Part shown: positions 39,420 through 51,986 of the stretch, piece after piece
How positions within the stretch are numbered: the first letter of the stretch is position 1
Layout: the number at the start of each line of letters is the position of its first letter
Assembly (NCBI GenBank): GCA_017590115.1
Contig: JAGGNK010006559.1
Span: forward strand, 3,889,642-3,953,641
Reading direction: 5' to 3'
Length of the DNA: 64,000 bases
DNA from: Montifringilla adamsi
Lineage: Eukaryota > Chordata > Aves > Passeriformes > Passeridae
Notes under the pieces: generated by a model
Database searches by the model: none
What the model saw: the letters and a program-made list of their open reading frames with translations, nothing else
What the model was told of the DNA's origin: nothing
Program-made: the position numbers and the translations under genes

Positions 39420-39800
39420 ATCAGATGTCAGTCTCCTTGGAAGCAGGAGGTGTAGCCGATATCATCCGCTGTTTCACTTTCAACAGCGCCGGCTCACTGT
39501 GACTTTCCAAGCATTCCCCTCTTCCTGTTTTTCGAAACATTGTGAGAACAGTTTTCATTTTCGCACATGACGGGGGGTGATGGTACCAAGGCAGTTGCAT
39601 GACTTCCAGAAAAGTGAAAGACAAAGGGCACCCTTTGGCTGCTGCGCTGCAGCTCGCTCTCAGCTGAACCTCACTCCTCGGAACTGTCTGTCCTCAGCGC
39701 TGCCTGCAGCTGTGAAATCCAGAGTGTGCCTTGGCTGCTGCGAGCTCCAGCACAGCACGGTCACACATGGCAGCCTGTCAGGCACTCAGGCCGTGGAGGA
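39420..39800. promoter_or_regulatory. Candidate regulatory element or exon-like patch (CpG-retaining)
   Basis: At least seven CpGs lie within 39455-39572 (GCCGAT, CAGCGCCGGC, TTCGAA, TTCGCA, GACGGG), with more to 39800. On the plus strand TTCCTTGTTTCCAG just before 39420 looks like an acceptor, and more than one frame stays open for 25-50 codons after it, but no frame looks clearly protein-like and no donor stands out. A regulatory element is the likelier reading. Confidence 0.3.
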
Positions 39801-40119
39801 ACCAGTGCTAAGCACACCTGCACGATTTTGTTGTGATTTCACAGGTATCCTCAGCTGCTCAGCTTCAAAAGCCATGAGATTCATGGGCTTACTTCTATAT
39901 ACAAAGAGAATTATCTAGGATATGTTTATTTTAGGGCAAAATTAATTTTTACCTTCAGTGTGCAGTAACAGTTTTTCACGTTTCAGTTAGGGTACATTGA
40001 AAGAAAAAAGGAATTAGCCCATAACTTTTTGGAGATCAGAGCTACACTTAATTCAAACTACTGCTGTTATTATCAACCTAATTCTTGTAAAAGGAACTGT
40101 ATTTGTTTCAAACCTAGTT

Positions 40120-40580
40120 AAGAGTTTTGTATCTTGTGCTGGAGCAGACCCTTATGACCAATTCTGACCCATTAGCAAGAGGAGGGTTCCCTGAAAGCAT
40201 CAAATGAGGTGAATCACCACGTGCAAATGCAGTTATTAAAAAACTTGACCCTGTGCCACACAGTTCATGCACCTGAACGAACCATAGGCCTTGCTCTCAC
40301 CGTAAATGTTACATTTTAAAATCTGTAAGTTGGAAGAACACAATATACTGTAATTGTAGTGTATTTGTAACAACTTGTTCAAGAAGAGATTTTTGTAAAA
40401 GAACTATCGTGAAGTGGAACTGAGCCAGCCAGATTACTGGCAAAGCTTCCTGCTGAATGTGATTAGATAAAGGGGGAATGGAGACTGGAGAAAATTGATC
40501 CTCTCAGCAGAATTTGCCATAATTATACGCAGGATGGGGAATTAGTTATTATTCTGCTGTTAAAACCCTCAAGTGGCCAG
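40120..40580. promoter_or_regulatory. Candidate conserved non-coding element
   Basis: Repeat-free segment with complex, non-monotonous AT-rich words: ATTATACGCAGG, TTAGTTATTATTC, CATCAAATGAGG and CACGTGCAAA (a perfect E-box CACGTG near 40219). It resembles deeply conserved intronic enhancers in style. This is a judgement from composition, not an alignment. Confidence 0.25.
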
Positions 40581-43067
40581 AAGAAATATTCTTGCATAAT
40601 GTGCTTTTTCAATCTAGTCCATGTAAAATGAAGATCATGTTAAGAAAAATGGAGATGTGACTGACCAAGTTCTATAAAGCTGGTATTTTGCCCTAAAGGT
40701 TAGACAGGGTAAAGGGGTATTGGGATTGCCTTACCAGCCCGTCTCCAATAGCCAGCTAACTTTTGTTTAACAGAAATTTTCATTTTAAGAAGTAAAATAA
40801 TGAATTTCACACATGCAATGCAGGAAAGCTTCACCTCAAATGCTGTTCTGTGAAAGCAACATCTTTGTGATGGTTCATTGCCAGCCTGACCTGTACTCTG
40901 CCTCCTCACATTGTTGCGACTCAAATTCTCATGTTTTTACTAACACAACAGGACTTCTGTGAGTGCAAATTTCTGTTTTTGCAAGGAACACATAGCTTGG
41001 AGCTTTCTCATTGCTGCCTTATGCAAGTGGAAATGGTGTAATAAGATGAAATAAGAATTCAGAAAAGATACAGAAGATTCACTAACACAACAGGGAATAG
41101 AATATATAGCTTAGCAAGAAGGGTGGGGGGGATTGCTCTTAATGCTACTGAGTGCAGTGAAACAGCAATAACAAAATGGTGAGAGGTGGGCACTGCTGGC
41201 CCATGGGCCAACAGCTGAGTTTGGTGACAGAGGGACTGCGAGCCCAGCTGCACAAGTGGAACCCACCTCAGTTCCAAAAATCAGAAACAGTTACATAATT
41301 ACTCAAACTAGCAACATGGAACAGAATCAGAGGAAACGGAAACAAAAGAAAGAAGCTGTGAAAAAGGACAGCTTGTCTGAAGGATAATTATATGCAGTTA
41401 AAAAGAACTAGGAAAAAAGCACTGGTATTGTATGCTTACAGATTAGCAATGATCTTTCTTTGAGTGCAGTCTGTGCTAGTTATCCCCATTTCTTCCATTT
41501 CAGAAGTTGCAAACATGATGGTTTCATAGTTCATGACTGGGTGGGTGACCTTAGCTGCTGTATTTCTACAAGCCACCCTATCCTGTCTGCTGAGATGGCC
41601 TCACTATAATTCTACTAATTAAAATACAAAAAGGAAAAAAAAAAAAAAAAGGGAAAAGGAAATTTGGTTTCCTAGTAGGGATCCAGAAAAATCTCTCAAG
41701 TTGTCAGAGCTGAAACACTGTCGTCTCCTCTTCCCTTCCTGCTTGTAACCCATTCCCTTTCTTCAGGCAGGAATGACACAAGGAGCTGCCTTGTTTGTCC
41801 AACAACACATTGGGCTGGAAATTGAAAGAGAGTTCTTCTTTGGGCTAACCAGAGGTGTGCAACTGGGGGAAACAAAAAAAATTAAAATATAGGCAAAATT
41901 TATAGGAAATGACTGTTACAGCCATGGGTGATTAATATGTATGTGCACAGTAGGGAATGTTGCACAGCAGTAACATTATGCAATAATGATTTTAGCAGAT
42001 ATAAAATATGACTATATAAATGATGGGCATCTGAATACTGTCTGAAGAGTCTGTAGTCTGACTTCTGGAGGGGTGTTGCTGGCTGACAAACTAAAAGATA
42101 TCTATATTTTTCATAGGCAGCAAAAGATGAAAGATAAAAATCTATGAGACTAGATTAATTATCATCATTAGAGGAGGACACATCATTAGTTTTCTCTAAA
42201 ACAGTATCAAAGAATGGCTGGAGAGCTATTATCTGTAAAAATCAGAACAAATGTCCTAGGAAAAACAGTGACTGACATGAGCGTCATGAGGTCATCAGAT
42301 ACAGTTTACTAAACAGAAGTTTTTATTGAGGAAATGAGCCATGCCATTAGCTTCAGCCTGTCCCCAAACAAATCTTCATTAACTAACCACTTCTGTGAAG
42401 CATGGCAAACAGCTCTGTCTGATTATTGTGGGAAGTCATCAGGGACTGCACCAGAGAAATCAGTGTAAATGCCTTCTCCAGGAGAAGACATGCCAGTCGC
42501 CTTCAACTTCAACAAGTATTAAAATATTAATTCAATGGAATTAAATAGGAAATCTTCAGTGAGAGTAAAGATGAATCAAAGTGTATGAAATAAAAAGTCT
42601 TTTATAAAACACATTTTAAGCAGATGAACTGATAAAAATCAGCAAAGCAGCTAAAGTGGAAAGCTGACTGGCAGATGATGTGCATCAGCAGCACACAAGG
42701 CATTAGCAGGCCTTGTCCTATAAAATTGTTTAATGGCATTACCACTTTTGCAACGTGAACTTATTTTCACTTAATCTGAGAAATGCAACACTTTCTTTTT
42801 TTTTGATGAAAAGCCATAGTTTTTTAACTTACTGCAATTTTAGGAAGATGTATGCTAATTTGGATTTTGCAAAATTTCTACAAACTGCCCCAGTAGAAAG
42901 ATACCCACTTGTTCCTGATACTTTATCAAAAAGCAAACGTGCACCAGTTTTATTTTACAAGTGAAATGTTTTTCATAACAATATGAATAAGCCAGATATT
43001 GCTGACGGTTTGAATTAATAATTTCCCTGGGTTTTTTTCTCTCTCCTAAGAAGCATATTGTCATGCT

Positions 43068-43085
43068 CCAATAATAATAATAATA
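43068..43085. repeat. (AAT)n microsatellite
   Basis: About six AAT units in a row. Short simple repeat. Confidence 0.8.
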
Positions 43086-43199
43086 GACTTTTCAGGAGAA
43101 TAAAATTAGATGTAAAAGATGAAGCCAGATTATGCTGATACAGCCAGTACACTTCAGTGTCAGAAGCTGACTATGCCTCAGGCCCCAGATTTGTTAATG

Positions 43200-43420
43200 T
43201 AATGCTGGAAGTGAGAAAAAGGAAGCCTAGATCAGGTGGGTATGCCTAATCCTGCGCCCATAATTAATGTCACATGTTTCAAATTACCACACTTATGTTG
43301 TTTAATAAACACACTGGGGTTATTTTGGAAATTAGTGGTGGTAATTGACAATTTCAATTGCATACATTTTGGCTTCAATAAAAAATACTTTGTTCTTGTG
43401 CATCTGCATAGGCATCGGCC
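43200..43420. promoter_or_regulatory. Candidate conserved non-coding element
   Basis: Dense homeodomain-like words (CATAATTAATGTCA, GGTAATTGACAATTTCAATTG) without simple-repeat character and with CpGs at CTGCGCCC and GGCATCGGCC. Three frames overlap here on both strands, none with family features. Inference from composition only. Confidence 0.25.
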
Positions 43421-45755
43421 AGAATGCCACCCTAAAAGAGTTCCTGACACTTTTCCATGCCTGCTGGAGAGGCAGTTGTCTGAAGATGGAGTGAGGATTC
43501 CTCTCCACATCAGCAATAGCTGGCAAAGTTAGCTGTTTGCCAGTTCTTCAAAAGACATGTATGTACCAAACATAATGTGCAGAGGAGGAAATAACAAATG
43601 GTCTGGGAGAAGTGCACATGATTGCAGTGCAAACAGAAACCACCCCTTTAATGGAGTCATGCTAGTTTGCAATGGGTGGTGTTTTTTATCATTGTTAAGC
43701 ACAGATATGAAATATTGCGGCAGTGGTCAATTCTCAGTATGGTGTTATGGACAACAGGGCACCCAGTATTCCTCCATCTTGTTCTGCTGAGCATGATCTC
43801 CTTGTTAATCATGAAGAAGGAGAGAAACAGTTGCCCATTCAATCTCTTCCATTTATGGATGTGACAGAAACAATCCTGACACTGGGCAATAAAGTCAGTT
43901 TTTATTTTCTGCAAATTTGCCTGCTATTGCAGGATAGGGGAAGTGTAAATATTTACCTCATTGACACTTCTCAGGATCTAACTTTTTTTAGCAGCAAAAT
44001 GGAAAAATAACCCCAACCACAAAATCTGAAAAGATTCCCTTTTGTTTTGCAATTCATGTCTGTATTATGCCCTAGAATGTCATTGTCCAATCTGAGATTT
44101 CAACAGCAAAAGGACTAGAAAAGCTTACGTTTGTTTATTCTAAAAAAAAATATCCTAAACTGGATTCCAACAGATTCATGCTCCTGCCCCAGACTCCTCT
44201 GGTTGTAAAGGTACTGGCAGTGAAATAGAGGAGCCAGATGCTTCTGTGACACCAGGCATACAGAAATCATGAACTGATGCTACGATGGTGGCAGCTGAGG
44301 ACACTCAGCACCTTACACAACTGGACCCTCAGTGAGCAAATTTTGCAGGAAAAGAAAGACAAGTCTCAGCTTTGTAACTTAACAGACTGCCCTGGTCTGC
44401 AATATTGTACTTAAAATATTAAGACATGTATCTGCAGAACAGATGGGGGGAAACATTCCCCTTCATTTGATGAAATTCCAGCACTGCTGCTGTGGTCCCA
44501 AAAATTCCCACAGCTATTCAAGCTTTCTATCCAGTGCCTACTTATCTGTCATGTTCATTTTTTTCCATTCACTAGTTTTGCCAGCCCTTTGAAGGCAATA
44601 AAGGGATTCTGGACACCATTAACTTGACGACCATTTCATATCCCTCTATATCTCCTGCCTGCAGGAAAAATGGAATCTCATCACAACCAGAAAATATATT
44701 CTAAAACAAATGTCAAAAACTGTCTGCACTGGGAGCTCAAACAGCATCAATAAAACGTGCTAGACAGCACATCATCTCCACCTAGTCTACACACCAATTC
44801 ACACATGATGAAGAAATAAGGAGAAGACAAAGTATTTTGGAAAAATTCAGGTTCAAAGCTCCATGCATCTGTTTCTCACCATCAACTATTCACACAGAGA
44901 AAGGTCTTACTGATTCTACATAATGAATGATTTTTTGAAGTGCAGGCCACAATTCTGTTTTATGAAACTCTTCTGGACCTACTTTGCTACTCAAAATTTG
45001 TATTTTTCCTTTGTCCTTTCCCTTTTGTCAATTCTTCTCACTTTTTTTTACTTAACCATCAAACTCTTTGCCCTTCAATGAAAGCAGGTATGTTGAATTA
45101 GGAAAAAAAGAAAGTGTTAAGAGTAAAAACTGCTTTAACTGCTATGTATTTACAGATACACATTTTCTCCAGTGGTGCATGCCACCTGTAAGGTGGGCTA
45201 TTGTATTCTATTAAATAATAAAAAAAAAAGACTACCCACATGTTTTCAGGTTCAGTTCACTCTACAGGTATTCCTTGACTATGCCACCCAAACTCACAGG
45301 ATGTGAGAGCAACCTTTGCACTCAGTGAGAGCCTCCTCAGCTAAAGTAGCAGTAAGCGCCCTCCAGAAGGGGAGATCCACACTTCTGCTCTCAGTAAGCA
45401 CTGACAGAAATAGAAAAAGGCTCTCAGGACTGCAGCACATATCTGAAGCCCAGAAAAGGGGACAACTGGCAATATAAATCGGATTATGGGAGGGAGCTCT
45501 TACTCCTAATGCCATGTGCAATCTGTGGAAGTATGCGACACCGGAACAGATGTTGGTGTGCCGCAGGCTGCAGAGTCTGTGTAGACAAGGCGTGCCTGTT
45601 TGAGAATTAACCCTGCAGGTAGCTCGTGTGAGGTTAAACACAACTGCCTATTTATGCAAAATGACAATGTACGCATCTGGGTGAATGTGATGTGCCTTTT
45701 TGGCTGTGGGCAAAATCCTAGAGGAAGATCTAGGAAGACTGTATGATGGTGTTGG

Positions 45756-45828
45756 TATTTTTTTTATTATTTTTTTTAATTTTTTTTTTTTTTTTTTTTT
45801 TTTTTATTTTTTTTTTTTTTTTTTTTTC
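45756..45828. repeat. Long T-rich tract (about 70 bp)
   Basis: Almost pure T broken only by a few A, followed by CTGAAAGG. On the gene's strand it is a 70-base A-rich tract. No recognisable retrocopy body lies beside it, so its origin as a tail is unproven. Confidence 0.88.
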
Positions 45829-48800
45829 TGAAAGGAGAATAAGCGTTTTGGTCTTAGCTGTGCATTACGGTAATTTCTAACATGATCTAACTCCCTCATA
45901 GCTGCATCCCAAACAGGGCAAGACAAGCTTCCTTGGAAGTATGTAACAAGACAGTAACTGACTTCACCTAGATCAGAGCATGCAGCCCTACTGACCCCAC
46001 TGCCAGGGCTTCCAACACAGATTAAATACTTCCCTTCACCCCTTCTCCATCTCTCTGGAACCCTTCTTCTTTGCTTCCCCCTTTTTAAATAAAAAAGGCA
46101 AATGGTAAAATGTCACATTGAGAGGGTTGTGTGGGATAAGACAGTGTAAGGCCATGGCACCAGGCAACAACTTGTTCTGTTACTTGGGTGCAAATTACCC
46201 ATCATGTAAACTGGAAACTGGCAGGTTTTCTCAGGACTTTGTAAGGCAGTCAGATTGAGTGAGGTTCATGGAGGAGTTGGGTTTTATTCATAGCTTGGTT
46301 ATTGTGGTCTAGTAGACCTTGATTGTTTCTGCCACAAATCTACATAATTTTATTTGATTCTTCATGAAGTTCAGAAGGAAGTTAAAAGAAATAGAGAGGA
46401 AAAAAAAATTCAAAACAGAAATAGACTGCCACCATTTGTTTTGCTATCCTGTTACAATATTCTGACTTTCATCTAAACCTTCCCATTGGGATACATATCT
46501 ACATTTTACTTTAGCTAGAGACAGAATTAATTTGAAAATTGTTACAAGAAAGAGAATGGTTATCAAAGCACCATCGTCTTGACTGTGCAGACTGAAAAGG
46601 TAGGCATCTTCCTCAACAGAACAGGCAAGAGATCTGTCACAGTAGAGGGTTCTGTGGTATTATTTATTGGTTTTTTAGGGTTTTTTTCCCTCCTCTGATA
46701 GCTTAGCTCAAATCCTTGATCAAAGCAACTAGGAATTGTTCTGCTCAGATGGCTTAGTGCATTTTAAGTGGGATGCAATTTAGCACTCTCCCATCTGACC
46801 AAAGCTAAATTCAGTAAGGGAAAACAATTTCCAAAGACCAACACAGCCATTTGCCCCTTGAGAGGCCAGACAAAGGTTGTGGCATTAGAACAGATTACCA
46901 ACATCTGCCTGCAGTGTGCTTCTGATAAAAGGAACTGTTAGACTCTGATGGCAGTGAGACTGTCCCTCCTTGCAAAATAGCATTAGGTATTTTCCAGATC
47001 CAAGTATTTCAGTTGCATTGTGCTTGTTATTGAGCATTGTAAGAAGCAGTGCAGTGAGACTGGTGTAATAGCAAGAAATAAAAAGAGTAAATCACATCTC
47101 TGTGTATACTTCAGAGGTTCTGCAATTTTTTTAATGCGCAGTTTTCTTTGCTGCCACATTTCCTTTGGGTTTGTCTGTCATATTGTTAAAGAAACAAAGC
47201 AATGTTTGTTTCAAAAAGTGGTTAATAATGTACGCACCCCATAGTCTACCATAGTTTCAAAGAGCCAATTACTGTTAGACTGTTGCATAAACACATATTT
47301 AGAAAGCATGAAAATGTGCAATTATTTACACTATTCAGTACCTAATACATCATATTTGAGCTCCAAAATGGGAATTACTGACATGATGAAATATAATGGC
47401 TCCAAACAAATTGCTGTACTACAAGAGGGGCCCTGTAGAGCTGTACTCATTAAACACACTTATTAAAAATTCTTAGTTTTTTGAAATCAAAAATCACTCA
47501 GTCACTTTAAAAAGCTCATCATCACCAAGTATTTAATCTGTAGCTTCTTGCAAAATCCTATGGCTCAAGAGAGCTTTGCAAGTATTATATCTGGGGAAAA
47601 CCAAAACATTGAGGTTTGTCTTAAAGGAATGTTGTGGAACTTAGTGAAGGTGAGTGGCAGCACCTGGCTAGAGATTGGACAGTAGCACAAACTAAAAAGA
47701 AAAATCGGAGTTATTTTTACACACTGGCTGCATTAATTAAGCACAGCCTCTTCAGGAAAGAGGCCTAAGTCCTGCTTTCCAAAAGACAATTGTAGTTAAA
47801 TGACATTAATCTATTTTAGGAAAATGGTAGGAATTATTATTCAAAATGTGATTTCATTATATAAATTGGGGCATGTCTTCAGTTACTGATTCAGCTCATT
47901 TCTGTCACTGCCTTCACAAAAACATTGCAATGGAAATAAGCTGGAACAAAGAAAGATTCCGGTCTTTGCTGTACTTTTCCATAAAGGAAAAATTTAATTA
48001 TTTGCTCTTGAGCTAAGGAATTATGTATCTTTAGTTCTCAGAGTTCTGAGGATTAGAGCAATGACCAGTTCCTGAGAACAGCATTTTGGGATAAAAGTTA
48101 TATTGCCCTCTCACAATTTACAAATGGAAAAGGACTGTGTTTTTATTTTATTTTATATGCTGCTGCATATTCCACCCATTAGTTTGCAATTACAAGCTGG
48201 TGCTGCTATGGGAAACCTGCTTCCTCTTGATGTGATACCAGGCATATTTCAAAGAAGGTTGATTCTTAGCCCTGTGCTCAAGTCAGGTAACTCTGTCCCC
48301 AAAACCACAGATACACAAGGCTGCTGAGTCAGAGATGCTGAAATCACATCATTTGCTCTTAGGACACCAGACCAGAGCTGAACTGCTGCCCCTATCTGAG
48401 GCAGACCTGTCAGCCAGCCCAAGCTGCTGGCAAAGGGCAGACTTGCCTTGCAGCAGTGAGCAGGAGACACTGTTTGCCATAATCCATTGCTTCTTGGATT
48501 GTGGCAAAATTACTGAGGTTTCATGCTTGTTTATGGGCTTAGAAAAATGTTAATTCTCAGCTAATGAGATGTGAGGCATGCAGTGCTCAGTCAGCAGAAC
48601 AACTTTTAAATTACTGTTTTGCTTGTAATGACTTCCTGTACGTTTGTTATGGTACATCAAGTGGCATTTTTCCTCAGCTAGGTGCTGTGCATTCAGGTGC
48701 TGAAATGCACAGGCATGGCTGCAGGCTCCATCAGGGCACTTCCACAAGAACTTGCACACCAGCAGAAGTGGGGTACACAATCGTGGGGTCAGGACTCTCT

Positions 48801-51539
48801 CACTGCATTAGCACATTGGAAGGTCTCCGTGAAACTGGGGTCCTGAACATCCCTACAAAAATCTCCAGTAGTGGTGCATTTGATAACACACCCACCTAGT
48901 CTGAAACTAAAGCAGAGTTCAAATCCAAACATGCTTTGGGGGAACCTTTAGGGGGAACTGTGTAAATCTGAACACCTGAAAAGATTATCACTTTTTGTAT
49001 GCGCAGTATAATCAAAAGAAATGGATTAATGGAAAAATGAATTTAAGCACATTCCATACAAACATATGCAAAGGGCTTCCACAAAATTTTTCATATCTGT
49101 ATCAAAATTAATGCAGCATTAACAAATAATGCAACATTACATTTTAAGTTAAATAATCCCTGTGTCCTCTTTATTTGTGCTCCACTTGATAGAAATACAC
49201 TTATTAGTTCTTTGCATAGAACAACAGGGATTTCTGTTAAAGTTATCCTTCTCCTCTAAAATCATGCTTTTTCCCATTTAATTTCAGACTATCAGCTCAC
49301 AGGTCTGATGGCCATCTTACTCCCAGCATCTCAAAAGGCCAACAGGGTCTTACAGAGCAGCAGGCTACAGCAGTGTGTCCTTGCACTGAGGACTGCTGAC
49401 TGCATGCCAGGCTTTGCCAAAGCACAGCTGGAGGTTTGGGGGAGGTGTAGTCCTGATGAGGCCATATCTCAAGTGTGTGATGATCATGGCACTCCCCAAC
49501 ATGAGAGAAATACGGACACTGGCAGAGTTGGCCAATGGCAGAGTCACCCATTTTCAACTTTGGAGATGTCCAAGTTGTTTGGACCACTGGAGAAGTCAAC
49601 CAAACAAGTGCTGTCTCAACAAAATAGCAGAGCTGCTCTGTGTTTCTGGAGGTCTTCACAAAGTTAGATAACATATTCCTTCAAGACATTTTTGAATAAT
49701 TAAGGTCTTTCTCACATTCTTACCTCACTATGAGCCTTAGCCCAAATGTTTAGAAGCATATCAAGCAAATAAAGAGTAAGAACAGTAAGCAAAGATGGAA
49801 TACCAAAGGGTAATACTATTTTTTCATTCCCTGTATTTGAAACACATTTATAACTTTGGAGACTGCTGTAACTACTCCAAATGATATTTTCAGTTGTGGA
49901 AAAAAATAACTAGGCCATGCCCTACAAAATAAAGTCCTTTTCTCACGCTTTCTGATTTTCTCATTAAAAACCTTCACTGGCTTGGTAAAAATGGTGGTTT
50001 TTGGTGTGATGTGGAGCTTAACATTCATGAAGTTGACTACTAGGATAGGAGAGATGAAACTCATACTAACTATGGTCAGACATCTCTGAAATTGGAAGTA
50101 ATGTTCTCCTCCAAGGTCAGATCCTCATTAGCAAAGGAAAACATTTTAAAATGCTGATTTAAGCAATTTGATAGCAGATCCAAAAGCAGAACACATTTTA
50201 GGATTACTCAAGGAAAGAGAGGAAATGAACCATGTAAATTCTTTGTCAAACAGTTTTCTACAATCCTCAGATTTATTTTAAGTTTCAACATCTGCATGAA
50301 AGCCTTAATGTAGTTATATTTCTTCAGACCTTCTGTGGAAATATCCTAATTTTGGTACAGATCCAGAAACCAGACTTAGCTTCAACTGGAAATCACATGT
50401 GAAATCCTAATTTGTTGTTTCCTTTTGAACAGAGCAGTCTCTGAAAGGACAGCTCTGAGGAATCCAAAGGACTTGCATCCGGCATGCACTCAATTACAGC
50501 TTCCTTATCCACAGGATTTGATTTTATTCTGCCTGGCACAAGTCAGGTTTTAGACTTGTTTGCATTTTATTTGTTTATTTATTTATTTTTAATTGGCTAG
50601 GCAGCCCCTTAGAGATCTTCTACAAAATACCTGACTTGTCTTGATCAGATGTTCCAATGAATGGAAGGAAAAAGGCTTGCTCAGCTGAAAGACTGCAATT
50701 AGCATATACTGTGGTAACTCTCAAACCTGCTGGCTACACAGCATGATTTCCTTGGGATTTTTATTTATTCTGCTTTTAAGCAGAAGTGTAATGTTACTGA
50801 GAATCACCAGATGGCATTGCTGCAGATAACTCTGATATTTCTTTTCGCCTAACTCTACAGAGGATAGGAACTGAATTGCAATCCAGAGCAGAGTTTTTCC
50901 TGATGTTACAACTTGAGCTCTGTTAGAGAGATGTCATTACATATTTGTATATTATACCGTATTATATATTTGTATGCACGTGTGCCCATGCCTGAGCCCT
51001 CACAATGTCATAAGGTTTGTTTACAGCAAAGGACCATGAACAGCAACATTGGGAAAGTCTAGAAACATAAACACAATAAATGTGGGAGAAATATGTTCTT
51101 TAGACTACTTTAGCATTTAATTGTTTCTTAATTACTGCATTCTTCAAGCTCATTGAAATGATTCACAGACTTAAAATTAAAAGGCTCCTTATTTAGTGAC
51201 TGGATTTGTTGGCTGAAGCGGTTCAGCTACAACAGTTGCATCTGCAAATAACCTGGGATCAAATTACGTAATAACTCACAGCTCATTAAACTCCTTTGAA
51301 GAGCTCAAATGACCTGGGTGTTAATTTTTAGTGTAGCCTGTGGTGTATAACATATGTCAGCACTTCAGAGCTGCTCTGCCTCTCAGCCTGCACAGCCCTG
51401 CTCCCAGGGACAGCCCCAGTCAGGATGCCTCCATGGGTACCGCTGATAATGAGAGAGCAAATATGAGGGTGAACGGAGCGTTTTGGCTGACTAGCTGTCT
51501 GTCAAGGCATGATGCAGTTGTGACATAGAACTTACTACA
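45829..51539. other. AT-rich intronic DNA, possible degraded CR1 at 49.3-49.6 kb
   Basis: Mostly featureless. At 49.43-49.65 kb phrases such as GAGGCCATATCTCAAGTGTG and CACTCCCCAACATGAGAG loosely resemble the CR1 region upstream of its 3' UTR. This patch also produces overlapping 119- and 125-codon frames on opposite strands. A (TTTA)n run lies near 50570-50588. Confidence 0.4.
51190..51340. promoter_or_regulatory. Candidate conserved non-coding element
   Basis: Complex AT-rich sequence with ATTACGTAATAAC (a CRE/C/EBP-like palindromic core), GAAGCGGTTCAG and GGGTGTTAATTT. It lies just left of a CR1 insertion. Inference from composition only. Confidence 0.22.
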
Positions 51540-51986
51540 TAGAACTCTTGAGTGTGTCCAGAGAAAGGCAACAAGGCTGGTGAGGGGCTTGGAACACAAG
51601 CCTTGTGAGGAACGACTGAGAGAGCTGGGATTGTTTTGCTTGGAGAAAAGGAGACTAAGGGGTGACCTTATCACTCTCTACAAGCTCCTGAAAGGCGGCT
51701 GTAGTCAAGTGGGAGTTGATCTCTTTCACCAGGCAGCAGCTGACAGAACCAGAGGACACAGTCTTAAGCTGTGCCAAAGGAAATATAGGTTGGATATTAG
51801 GAAAAAGTTTTTTACAGAAAGGGTGATAAAATATTGCAATGGTCTGTCTGAGGAGGTGGTGGAGTCACCATCCCTGGATGTGTTTAAAAAAAGACTGGAT
51901 GTGCCATGGTTTAGTTGAGGTGTTCGGGCTGGGTTGGACTCAGTGATCTTAAAGGTCTCTTCCAACCCAGTGATTCTGTGTGTGAT
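51540..51986 (+). mobile_element. CR1 LINE 3' fragment, sense, well preserved
   Basis: About 445 bp of the CR1 3' end in order: GAGTGTGTCCAGAGAAAGGC, GGAGAAAAGGAGACTAAGGG, CTCTCTACAAGCTCCTGAAA, ATATAGGTTGGATATTAGGA, GAGGTGGTGGAGTCACC, GGGTTGGACTCAGTGATCTT and TTCCAACCCAGTGATTCTGT. Because it is little decayed, it keeps a 112-codon open frame (51580-51918), but the region corresponds to the end of ORF2 and 3' UTR and is not a host gene. It is the best-preserved copy in the window. Confidence 0.96.

Larger units (their letters stand above)
37869..45755. other. Long AT-rich intron segment with several candidate conserved patches
   Basis: No interspersed repeat recognised in nearly 8 kb, which is a long repeat-free stretch for this window. 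Contains the candidate patches at 39.42-39.80, 40.12-40.58 and 43.20-43.42 kb, an A16-type tract near 41.64 kb, a T12 run near 38.52 kb and an (AAT)n run near 43.07 kb. The 115-codon minus frame at 45294-45641 has no family features. Confidence 0.5.

Noticed and set aside
45294..45641. 115-codon minus-strand frame on the same strand as the gene
   Set aside because: No acceptor or donor delimits a protein-like part, there is no resemblance to DLGAP1 or any family I know, and the peptide is rich in Cys, His and Leu as in random frames.
48915..48930. tRNA B-box-like GTTCAAATCC
   Set aside because: No A box at the right distance and no cloverleaf could be formed around it.
49297..49674. Overlapping 125- and 119-codon frames on opposite strands
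   Set aside because: No family features. The patch loosely resembles degraded CR1, and double-stranded openness reflects composition.
51580..51918. 112-codon plus-strand open frame
   Set aside because: It lies wholly inside a well-preserved CR1 3' fragment; the frame is a by-product of the repeat.
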